64,000 bases of DNA from Anisus vortex (taxonomy: Eukaryota; Mollusca; Gastropoda; Planorbidae), in contig OX421500.1 in the NCBI GenBank assembly GCA_949126835.1, positions 23,919,731 through 23,983,730 on the forward strand, read 5' to 3'. Position 1 is the stretch's first letter, and each line of letters begins with the position of its first letter. A program made the position numbers and the translations under genes. Shown piece after piece: positions 39,896 to 52,290 of the stretch. The notes beneath the pieces were generated by a model. The model was not told the origin of the DNA and ran no database searches. It worked only from the letters and a program-made list of their open reading frames with translations.

Positions 39896-42800
39896 TAATC
39901 AAACTATATTTCAACTATATTTAACTATATTCAAATATATAACTATTTTCAAACTATATTCAAACAAAATTTCAACTATATTTAACTATACTCAAACTAT
40001 ATTTCGACTATATCAAACTATATTTTAACTATAATTAACTATATTTAAATCATATTTTAAATATTAAACTATAATCAAACTATATTTCAACTATATTTAA
40101 CTATACTCAAACTATATTTCGACTATATTTAACTATATTTAAACTATATTTTAACTATATTTAACTATATTCAAACTATATTTCGACTATATTTAACTAT
40201 ATTTTAACTATATTTCAACTATATTCAAACTATATTTTCTCAATTTTTAAACTTTATTAAAACTATATTTCTAATATATTCAAATTATAAAATATTTTAA
40301 CTATATTTAACTATATTCAAACTTTATTTAGACTCTATTCAAACTATATTCAAAATATGTTTTGACTATATTCAAACTATATTTTAACAATATTTAACTA
40401 TATTCAAAATATATTTCAACTATATTTAACTATATTCAAACTATATTTCGACTATATTTATCTATATTCAAACTATATTTTGACTATATTGAAACTATAT
40501 TCAAAACTATACAACTATATTAAAACTATTTTCAAACAATATTTCAACTATATACAAACTATATTTCAACTATATTTAACTATATTAAAACTATATTTCA
40601 ACTAAATTTAATTATATTCAAACTATATTCCGACTATATTTATCTATATTCAAATTTTATTTAAACTATATTGAAACTATATTCAAACTATATTCAAACA
40701 ATATTTCAACTATATATAAACTATATTTCAATTATATTTAACTAAACTCAAATTTTTTTTCGACTATATTAACACTATATTTTAACTATATTTAACTATG
40801 TCTGGAGTATATGAGGAATATTTAGCTATATTCAAACTATACATATTCAAACTTTTTTAAAACTATATTTAACTATATTCAAACTATATTCTAATTATAT
40901 TTCAACTATATTTTAAGTATATTTAAACTTTTTTTCAATTATATTTAACTATATTCAAACTATATTTCAACTATATTCAAACTATATTTCGACTATATTC
41001 AAACTATTTTTCAATTATATTTAACTATATTCAAACTATCTTTAACTATACTCCAACTATATTTCAACTATATTCAAACTATATTTCACTTATATTTAAC
41101 TATGTTTGGAGCATATGAGGAATATTTAACTATATTCTAACTATATTCAAACTTTATTTCAACTATTATTAACTATATTCAAACTATATTCAAACAATAT
41201 TTCAACCATATACAAACTATATTTCAACAATATTTAACTATATTCAATCTATATTTCAACCAGATTTAACTATATTCAAACTATATTTCGACTATGTTTA
41301 ACTATATTTAACTATATTCAAACCATATTTCAACTATATTCAAACTATATTCAAAAAATATTTCAACTATATATAAACTATATTTCAACTATATTTAACT
41401 AAATTTAAACTATATTTCAACTAGATTTAACTATATTCAAACTATATTTCGACTATATTTAACTTAATTTAACAATATTCAAACTATAATTCAACTATAT
41501 TCAAACTATATTCAAACAATATTTCAACTATATACAAACTATATTTCAACTATATTTCACTATACTCAAATTATTTTTCGACTATATTCAAACTATATTT
41601 AAACTATATTTAACTATGTCAAGAGCATATTAGGAATATTTAACTATATTCAAACTATATTTAAACATATTTTCAACTATATACAAACTATTTTTCAAGT
41701 ATATTTAACTATATTCAAACTATATTTCAACAATATTTAACTATATTCAAAATATATGTCAACTATATTCAAACTATATTCAAAACTTTATAACTATATT
41801 CAAACTACATTTAATCAATTGTTCAACCATATACAAACTATATTTCAACTATATTTAACTATACTCAAACTATATTTCGACTATATTCAAACTAAATTTC
41901 AACTATATTTAACTATGTCTTGGGCATATGAGGAATATTTAACTATATTCAAACTATATTCAAACTTTATTTCAACTAAATTTAACTATATACAAACTAT
42001 ATTTAAACTATATTCAAACAATACTCAAACTATATTTCAACTATATTTAACTATTTTGAAACTATATTTACCTATATTCAAACTATATTCAGACTATATT
42101 TCAACTATATTCAAACTATATTTCAACTATATTCAAACTATATTCAAACTATATTTCGAGTATATTCAAACTAAATTTCAACTATATTTAACTATGTTTT
42201 GTGCATATAAGGAATAATTAACTATATTCAAACTATATTCAAACTTTATTTCAACTAAATTTAACTAGATACAAACTATATTTCAACTATATTCAAACAA
42301 TACTCAAACTATATTTCAACTATATTTAACTATTTTGAAACTATATTTAACTATATTCAATTTATATTCAGACTATATTTCAACAATATTTAAACTATAT
42401 TTCAACTATATTCAAACTATATTCAAACTATATTTCGACTATATTCAAATTATAAAATATTTTAACTATATTTAACTATATTCAAACTTTATTTAGACTC
42501 TATTCAAACTATATTCAAAATATGTTTTGACTATATTCAAACTATATTTTAACAATATTTAACTATATTCAAAATATATTTCAACTATATTTAACTATAT
42601 TCAAACTATATTTCGACTATATTTATCTATATTCAAACTATATTTTGACTATATTGAAACTATATTCAAAACTATACAACTATATTAAAACTATTTTCAA
42701 ACAATATTTCAACTATATACAAACTATATTTCAACTATATTTAACTATATTAAAACTATATTTCAACTAAATTTAACTATATTCAAACTATATTCCGACT

Positions 42801-44829
42801 ATATTTATCTATATTCAAATTTTATTTAAACTATATTGAAACTATATTCAAACTATATTCAAACAATATTTCAACTATATATAAACTATATTTCAATTAT
42901 ATTTAACTAAACTCAAATTTTTTTTCGACTATATTAACACTATATTTTAACTATATTTAACTATGTCTGGAGTATATGAGGAATATTTAGCTATATTCAA
43001 ACTATACATATTCAAACTTTTTTAAAACTATATTTAACTATATTCAAACTATATTCTAATTATATTTCAACTATATTTTAAGTATATTTAAACTTTTCTT
43101 CAATTATATTTAACTATATTCAAACTATATTTCAACTATATTCAAACTATATTTCGACTATATTCAAACTATTTTTCAATTATATTTAACTATATTCAAA
43201 CTATCTTTAACTATACTCCAACTATATTTCAACTATATTCAAACTATATTTCACTTATATTTAACTATGCTTGGAGCATATGAGGAATATTTAACTATAT
43301 TCTAACTATATTCAAACTTTATTTCAACTATTATTAACTATATTCAAACTATATTCAAACAATATTTCAACCATATACAAACTATATTTCAACAATATTT
43401 AACTATATTCAATCTATATTTCAACCAGATTTAACTATATTCAAACTATATTTCGACTATGTTTAACTATATTTAACTATATTCAAACCATATTTCAACT
43501 ATATTCAAACTATATTCAAAAAATATTTCAACTATATATAAACTATATTTCAACTATATTTAACTAAATTTTAACTATATTTCAACTAGATTTAACTATA
43601 TTCAAACTATATTTCGACTATATTTAACTTAATTTAACAATATTCAAACTATAATTCAACTATATTCAAACTATATTCAAACAATATTTCAACTATATAC
43701 AAACTATATTTCAACTATATTTCACTATACTCAAATTATTTTTCGACTATATTCAAACTATATTTAAACTATATTTAACTATGTCAAGAGCATATTAGGA
43801 ATATTTAACTATATTCAAACTATATTTTAACATATTTTCAACTATATACAAACTATTTTTCAAGTATATTTAACTATATTCAAACTATATTTCAACAATA
43901 TTTAACTATATTCAAAATATATGTCAACTATATTCAAACTATATTCAAAACTTTATAACTATATTCAAACTACATTTAATCAATTGTTCAACCATATACA
44001 AACTATATTTCAACTATATTTAACTATACTCAAACTATATTTCGACTATATTCAAACTAAATTTCAACTATATTTAACTATGTCTTGGGCATATGAGGAA
44101 TATTTAACTATATTCAAACTATATTCAAACTTTATTTCAACTAAATTTAACTATATACAAACTATATTTAAACTATATTCAAACAATACTCAAACTATAT
44201 TTCAACTATATTTAACTATTTTGAAACTATATTTACCTATATTCAAACTATATTCAGACTATATTTCAACTATATTCAAACTATATTTCAACTATATTCA
44301 AACTATATTCAAACTATATTTCGACTATATTCAAACTAAATTTCAACTATATTTAACTATGTTTTGTGCATATAAGGAATAATTAACTATATTCAAACTA
44401 TATTCAAACTTTATTTCAACTAAATTTAACTAGATACAAACTATATTTCAACTATATTCAAACAATACTCAAACTATATTTCAACTATATTTAACTATTT
44501 TGAAACTATATTTTACTATATTCAATTTATATTCAGACTATATTTCAACAATATTTAAACTATATTTCAACTATATTCAAACTATATTCAAACTATATTT
44601 CGACTATATTCAAACTATTTTTCAATGATATTTAACTATATTCAAATTATATTTAACTATACTCAAACTATATTTCGACTATATTCAAACTATACTTCAC
44701 TTATATTTAACTATGTTTGGAGCATATGAGGAATATTTAAATATATTCAAACTATATTCAAACTATATTTCGACTATATTTAACTATATTTAAACTATAT
44801 TTCGACTAAATTTACACTATATTTAACTA
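39896..44829 (+). repeat. AT-rich 11-bp satellite, block 6, 2,165-bp tandem duplication
   Basis: About 4.9 kb. The stretch starting at about 40278 is repeated from about 42443 at a spacing of 2,165 bp with very few differences; a 153-codon chance frame in each copy (41756-42217, 43921-44382) differs by one residue. The duplication is therefore recent. Confidence 0.95.
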
Positions 44830-45248
44830 CAAGCTACATTGCCCGGCGTTGCCCGGGTGAAAAAAAAAGGACTGTCTGGGGTGCAGATAACAAATTTATA
44901 TACTACACTTACTGAATACTTTTAGGAAAGTAAATAAATATTGTAATAGGGTTAAAAAAAATAGTCAAATATTTTTATTTAACAAAATCTAGATTTACAA
45001 TGTCTTTTGATTTTAAAAGTTTGAAAAATTAATTTAAAAAAGTATAGTCTAACTGGAGAATCAAACCCTGGTCGCCCGTATAGCAGTCCACTACGTTTAC
45101 CACTGAGCTATCGAAGACACATGTCCGATGTGAAAAATTATTAGACGGTATATTGGGCTAGGCCTAGATAGGTCAGTGACACACGTGTTTTCAAATTGAC
45201 CAATGGGGATCCTCGCGGGGCTTAACACTGTTTTTTTATATATATAGA
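44830..45248 (-). mobile_element. Helitron-like non-autonomous element, copy 2
   Basis: 419 bp, about 98-99% identical to 39479-39895, with the same ends, same CTTG terminus and same satellite flanks on both sides. It was copied by duplication of the surrounding array at a spacing of about 5.35 kb, not by a second transposition. Confidence 0.78.
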
Positions 45249-48200
45249 TAATCAAACTATATTTCAACTATATTTAACTATATTCAAACTATATTTTAAC
45301 TATATTTCACTATATTCAAATATATAACTATTTTCAAACTATATTCAAACAAAATTTCAACTATATTTAACTATACTCAAACTATATTTCGACTATATCA
45401 AACTATATTTTAACTATATTTAACTATATTTAAATCATATTTTAAATATTAAACTATAATCAAGCTATATTTCAACTATATTTAACTATACTCAAACTAT
45501 ATTTCGACTATATTTAACTATATTTAAACTATATTTTAACTATATTTAACTATATTCAAACTATATTTCGACTATATTTAACTATATTTTAACTATATTT
45601 AAACTATATTCAAACTATATTTTCACAATATTTAACTTTATTAAAACTATATTTCTAATATATTCAAATTATAAAATATTTTAACTATATTTAACTATAT
45701 TCAAACTTTATTTAGACTCTATTCAAACTATATTCAAAATATGTTTCGACTATATTCAAACTATATTTTAACAATATTTAACTATATTCAAAATATATTT
45801 CAACTATATTTAACTATATTCAAACTATATTTCGACTATATTTATCTATATTCAAACTATATTTTGACTATATTGAAACTATATTCAAAACTATACAACT
45901 ATATTAAAACTATTTTCAAACAATATTTCAACTATATACAAACTATATTTCAACTATATTTAACTATATTAAAACTATATTTCAACTAGATTTAACTATA
46001 TTCAAACTATATTCCGACTATATTTATCTATATTCAAATTTTATTTAAACTATATTGAAACTATATTCAAACTATATTCAAACAATATTTCAACTATATA
46101 TAAACTATATTTCAATTATATTTAACTATACTCAAATTTTTTTTCGACTATATTAAAACTATATTTTAACTATATTTAACTATGTCTGGAGTATATGAGG
46201 AATATTAAGCTATATTCAAACTATACATATTCAAACTTTTTTTAAACTATATTTAACTATATTCAAACTATATTCTAACTATATTTCAACTATATTTTAA
46301 GTAAATTTAAACTTTTTTTCAATTATATTTAACTATATTCAAACTATATTTCAACTATATTCAAACTATATTTCGACTATATTTAAACTATTTTTCAATT
46401 ATATTTATTTATATTCAAACTTTCTTTAACTATACTCAAACTATATTTCAACTATATTCAAACTATATTTCACTTATATTTAACTATGTTTGGAGAATAT
46501 GAGGAATATTTAACTATATTCTAACTATATTCAAACTTTATTTCAACTTTTATTGACTATATTCAAACTATATTCAAACAATATTTCAACCATATACAAA
46601 CTATTTTTCAACTATATTTAACTATATTCAATCTATATTTCAACTAGATTTAACTATATTCAAACTATATTTCGACTATATTTAACTATATTTAACTATA
46701 TTCAAACCATATTTCAACTATATTCAAACTATATTCAAACAATATTTCAACTATATATAAACTATATTTCAACTATATTTAACTATATTCAAACTATATT
46801 TCAACTAGATTTAACTATATTCAAACTATATTTCGACTATATTTAACTTTATTTAACAATATTTAAACTATATTTCAACTATATTCAAACTATATTCAAA
46901 AATACATAACTATATTCAAACTATATTCAAACAATATTTCAACTATATACAAACTATATTTTAACTATATTTGACTATGTCAAGAGCATATTAGGAATAT
47001 TTAACTATATTCAAACTATATTTAAACATTTTTTCAACTATATACAAACTATTTTTCAAGTATATTTAACTATATTTAAACTATATTTTAACAATATTTA
47101 ACTATATTCAAAATATATTTCAACTATATTCAAACTATATTCAAAACTTTATAACTATATTCAAACTACATTTAAACAATCTTCAACTATATACAAACTA
47201 TATTTCAACTATAATTAACTATACTCAAACTATATTTCGACTATATTCAAACTAAATTTCAACTATATTTAACTATGTCTTGGGCATATGAGGAATATTT
47301 AACTATATTCAAACTATATTCAAACTTTATTTCAACTAAATTTAACTATATACAAACTAATTTTAAACTATATTGAAACAATACTCAAACTATATTTCAA
47401 CTATATTTAACTATTTTGAAACTATATTTAACTATATTCAAACTATATTCAGACTATATTTCAACTATATTTAAACTATATTAAAACTCTTTTTCAACTA
47501 TATCTAACTATAGAAATGAATTTTTATTAACTATATTTAACGATATTCAAACTATATTTCGACTATATTCAAACTATATTTAAACTATATTTCAACTTTA
47601 TTCAAACTATATATTAAATCTATATTTAACTATATTAAAACTATATTTCAACTAGATTTAACTATATTCAAACTATATTTCGACTATATTTATCTATATT
47701 CAAATTTTATTTTGACTATATTGAAACTATATTGAAACTATATTCAAACAATATTTCAACTATATATAAACTATATTTCAACTATATTTAACTATACTCA
47801 AATTTTTTTTCGACTATATTAAATCTATATTTTTACGATATTTAACAATGTCTAAAGCATATGAGGAATATTTAACTATATTCAAACTATATTCAAACTT
47901 TATTTCAACTATATTTAACTATATTCAAACTATATTCAAACTATATTTCAACTATATTTTAAGTATATTTAAACTTTTTTTCAATTATATTTAACTATAT
48001 TCAAACTATATTTCAACTATATTCAAACTATATTTCGACTATATTCAAACTATTTTTCAATTATATTAAACTATATTCAAACTATCTTTAACTATACTAA
48101 AACTATATTTATACTATATTCAAACTATATTTCACTTATATTTAACTATGTTTGGAGCATATTAGGAATATTTAACTATATTCTAACTATATTCAAACTT

Positions 48201-50576
48201 TATTTCAACTATTATTAACTATATTCAAACTATATTCAAACAATATTTCAACAATATACAAACTATATTTCAACTATATTTAACTAACTTTAAACTATAT
48301 TTCAACTAGATTTAACTATATTCAAACTATATTTCGACTATATTTAACTTTATTTAACAATATTCAAACTATAATTCAACTATATTCAAACTATATTCAA
48401 ACAATATTTCAACTATATACAAACTATATTTCAACTATATTTAACTATACTCAAATTATTTTTCGACTATATTCAAACTATATTTAAACTATATTTAACT
48501 ATGTCAAGAGCATATTAGGAATATTTAACTATATTCAAACTATATTTAAACATTTTTCCAACTATATACAAACTATTTTTCAAGTATATTTAACTATATT
48601 CAAACTATATTTCAACAATATTTAACTATATTCAAAATATATTTCAACTATATTCAAACTATATTCAAAACTTTATAACTATATTCAAACTACATTTAAT
48701 CAATTGTTCAACCATATACAAACTATATTTCAACTATATTTAACTATACTCAAACTATATTTCGACTATATTCAAACTAAATTTCAACTATATTTAACTA
48801 TTTCTTGGGCATATGAGGAATATTTAACTATATTCAAACTATATTCAAACTTTATTTCAAATAAATTTAACTATATTCAAACTATATTTAAACTATATTC
48901 AAACAATACTTAAACTATATTTCAACTATATTTAACTATTTTGAAACTATATTTACCTATATTCAAACTATATTCAGACTATATTTCAACTATATTTAAA
49001 CTATATTTCAACTATATTCAAACTATATTCAAACTATATTTCGACTATATTCAAACTAAATTTCAACTATATTTAACTATGTTTTGTGCATATAAGGAAT
49101 AATTAACTATATTCAAACTATATTCAAACTTTATTTCAACTAAATTTAACTAGATACAAACTATATTTCAACTATATTCAAACAATACTCAAACTATATT
49201 TCAACTATATTTAACTATTTTGAAACTATATTTAACTATATTCAATTTATATTCAGACTATATTTCAACAATATTTAAACTATATTTCAACTATATTCAA
49301 ACTACATTCAAACTATATTTCGACTTTATTCAAACTATTTTTCAATTATATTTACATATATTCAAATTATATTTAACTATACTCAAACTATATTTCGACT
49401 ATATTCAAACTATACTTCACTTATATTTAACTATGTTTAGAGCATATGAGGAATATTTAACTATATTCAAACTATATAAAACTATATTTCGACTATATTT
49501 AAACTAAATTTAACTATAATCAAACTATATTTCAACTATATTTAACTATATTCAAACTATATTTTAACGATATTTCTCTATATTCCAACTATATAACTAT
49601 TTTTAAACTATATTTAAACAGTATTTCAACATATTTAACTATACGCAAACTATATTTTGACTATATTCAAACTATATTTCAACTATATTTAACTATAATC
49701 AAACTATATTTAACTATATTTAACTATACTCAAATTATATTTCGACTATATTCAAACTATATTTCAACTATATTTAACTATATTTAAACTATATTTTAAC
49801 TATATTTAACTATATTCAAACTATATTTCGACTATATTTAACTATATTCAAACTATATTTCCACTATATTCAAACTATATTTCATTTATATTTAACTATG
49901 TTTGGAGCATATGAGGAAGATTTAACTAAATTCAAACTATATTCAATTTTTAGTTCAACTATATTTAACTATATTCAAACTATTTTAAAACTATATTTCA
50001 ACTATATTTAACTATATTTAAACTATATTTCAACTATTTTAACAAAATACTCAAACTATATTTCAACTATATTTAACTATATTCAACTATATTAAAAACT
50101 ATATTTAACTATATTCAAACTATTTTTCAATAATATTTAACTATATTCAAACTATATTTCAACTATATCTAAATATATTCAAACTATATTGCAAAATAAT
50201 TAACTATATTCAAACTATATTTCAACTATATTTAACTATATTCAGACACTATTTTAACTATATTTAAATTATATTTCAACTATATTTAACTATACACAAA
50301 CTATATTTCGACTATATTCAAACTATATTTAACTTATATCTAACTATGTTTTGAGCATATGTGGAATATTAAAATATATTCAAACTATATTGAAACTATA
50401 TTTTGACTATATTAAAACTATATTTCAACTATGTTTAACTATATTCAAACTATATTTCGACTATATTTAACTATATTTAAACTATATTTCGTTTATATTT
50501 AAACTATATTTAATTATAATCAAACAATATTTCAACTATATTTAACTATATTCAAACTATATTTTAACTATATTTC
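45249..50576 (+). repeat. AT-rich 11-bp satellite, block 7
   Basis: About 5.3 kb. The first ~2 kb corresponds to 39.9-42.1 kb. It includes a short non-canonical patch near 47510-47530 (ATAGAAATGAATTTTTATT). Boxes resembling ATGTTTGGAGCATATGAGG recur at about 46488, 48149, 49434, 49898 and 50346. Confidence 0.95.
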
Positions 50577-50718
50577 TATCCTAGCATAGCGATATCGCTT
50601 TTCATTGGGGCGCCATGCGGGCAACTGCTGGCAACCTAATAGGTACGGATTACGGCAAGGGGGGAAAACTCTAATTGATTCCGAATGGGGCCAATGCCGG
50701 CATGTTTAAGGGGTACAG
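50577..50718. other. Unique GC-richer insert in the satellite
   Basis: About 142 bp, roughly balanced in GC, sharply bounded by satellite. It starts TATCCTAGCATAGCG, includes a perfect 12-bp palindrome AGCGATATCGCT (50588-50599), and ends TTAAGGGGTACAG. No matching copy, terminal repeats, clear target duplication or tRNA boxes were found. Origin unknown. Confidence 0.6.
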
Positions 50719-50797
50719 ACTATATTTCAACTATATTTAACTATATAGAAACTATATTTCAACTATATTCAAACTATATTCAAACAATATTTCAACT
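50719..50797 (+). repeat. Last satellite monomers
   Basis: About 80 bp of the 11-bp satellite. The array ends abruptly at the start of a GGGTGAGT minisatellite. Confidence 0.9.
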
Positions 50798-51359
50798 GGG
50801 TGGGTGAGTTAGTGGGTGAGTGAGTGAATGGGTGATTGGGTGAGTGGGTGAGTGGGTGAGTGGTTGAGTGGGTGAGTGGGTGAGTAGATGAGTGGGTGAG
50901 TGGGTGAGTGGGTGAGTGGGTGAGTGGTTGATTGGTTTAGTGGGTGAGTGGTCGAGTGGGTGAGTGGGTGAGTGGGTGAGTGGGTGAGTGGGTGAGTGGG
51001 TGGGCGGGTGGGCGGGTGGGTGGGTGGGTGAGTGGGTGGGTGGGTGGGTGGGTGAGTGGTGAGTGGGTGAGTGGGTGAATGGGTGAGTGGGTGAGTGGGT
51101 GAGTGGGTGAGTGGGTGAGTGGGTGAGTGAGTGAGTGGGTGAGTGAGTGAGGGACCGAGGGAGTGAGGGAGCGGGTGAGCAGGTGAGCGGGTGAGCGGGT
51201 GATCGTGTGAGCGGGTGAGCTGGTGAGCGGGTGAGCGGGTGAGCGGGTGAGCGGGTGAGTGGGTGAGCGGGTGAGCGGGTGAGCGGGTGAGCGGGTTAGC
51301 GGGTGATCGGGCGAGCGGGGAAGCGGGCGAGTGAGGGAGTGGGCGAGCGGGCGAGTGGG
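50798..51359. repeat. GGGTGAGT minisatellite
   Basis: About 560 bp of an 8-bp unit GGGTGAGT and variants. Between about 50998 and 51056 it degenerates to GGGT/GGGC runs capable of forming G-quadruplexes. From about 51165 to 51330 the GAGCGGGT variant dominates, while the first half is GAGTGGGT. A 214-codon minus-strand frame of repeating HPLTHSPT is a by-product. Confidence 0.95.
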
Positions 51360-51907
51360 CCCTAATGGGGTGTCTACAAGTAAGCTTATTTTGAGTTATT
51401 CCGTGCACAAGTTGGTCTGAGTTATTAAAACCATTGTATTGGCTAATCATCAATTAGTAAATATCCACTTTAACTGGGAGAAAATTTTTTTGTAATAAAA
51501 TATTCTCATCTCCGTAGGCGTCTATATACGATGTAGCTGACTAACATAGAACGTAATTGAAGGCAAGGCCTTAGACAAGGTTAGCTTGCCTATAGCTTAT
51601 AGCTACACTGCATATAGTGTACACTGTAGCAGTATACACTACACCGTATATAGTATACAATGTAGCAGTATACTCTGCACTGTAAATAGTATACACTGTA
51701 TTAGTATCCACTTTTTTTTATATTAAATACACATGTTTATGAATGTTTTATTAAATATGTATGATTTGCTTATATAGGCCTACCAAAGTAAGATATATTA
51801 GAATATGTTAACATTGTCAATTTGAAATCTGGTAAACTAGAAAAGATGTATTTAATTTATTCGTATTTTCCTTATAACAATAGTCAGAAGTGTAATATAC
51901 GGTTTGG
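51360..51907. other. Unassigned sequence with a small palindromic tandem repeat
   Basis: No gene recognised. From about 51604 to 51714 there are three imperfect copies of a 36-37-bp unit containing ATAGTATACACTGTAGCAGTATAC; the units are rich in inverted GTATAC/TGTA segments. The rest is AT-rich with no identifiable feature. Confidence 0.5.
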
Positions 51908-52060
51908 TGACATTTCATCCCGCGACATTTGATCCCGTGACAGTTACTCTTTGACACTTAATCCCACGACAGATAATCCCATGACACTTGGTCCCGCGAC
52001 ACTTAATCCCTCCCTTCCCGCGAGATAGTCCCATATAGCACTTAATCCCTCCCTTTTTTT
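51908..52060. repeat. Degenerate short repeat of ATCCCGCGACA type
   Basis: About eight diverged copies of a 16-18-bp unit such as GACACTTAATCCCGC, e.g. CATTTCATCCCGCGACA, then TTTGATCCCGTGACA, and so on to TTAATCCCTCCCTT. A G-run (about 52067-52079) follows. Dispersed repeats of this appearance are common in marine invertebrates; I cannot assign a family. Confidence 0.6.
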
Positions 52061-52290
52061 TGTGGAAGGGGGGGGGGGGTTCAGGCATAATCTAGATATT
52101 AGACTGCACAAATAAAAATCTGCTTCGACTGTTAGAATTTAAAGCCTATGTTATTCATAGTAGAAAAAAGAAAAAGAAAAAATACAATTTATTGGTCTGG
52201 TAAAGACGTATTTTTAAAATTTATGCACTGTTGTTTAACATACACATGATGTTAAGGTACACGCGCCTGCTTTTTATTACCGATCGAATA
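52061..52290. other. Unassigned AT-rich sequence
   Basis: About 230 bp with a G-run at its start and an A/G-rich patch near 52160-52180. No feature recognised. Confidence 0.4.

Noticed and set aside
41756..44382. 153-codon frames and similar frames across the satellite (repeating TIFKLYSNYIQ)
   Set aside because: They follow from an 11-bp monomer whose plus strand lacks stops in one phase over 33 bp. They end wherever the box or an indel occurs and have no non-repetitive content.
4653..50797. CENP-B box in the satellite
   Set aside because: TTTCGACTATATTCAAAC has the TTCG start but lacks the CGGG part of the CENP-B consensus.
50809..51453. 214-codon minus-strand frame of HPLTHSPT repeats
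   Set aside because: A translation of the GGGTGAGT minisatellite with no independent coding evidence.
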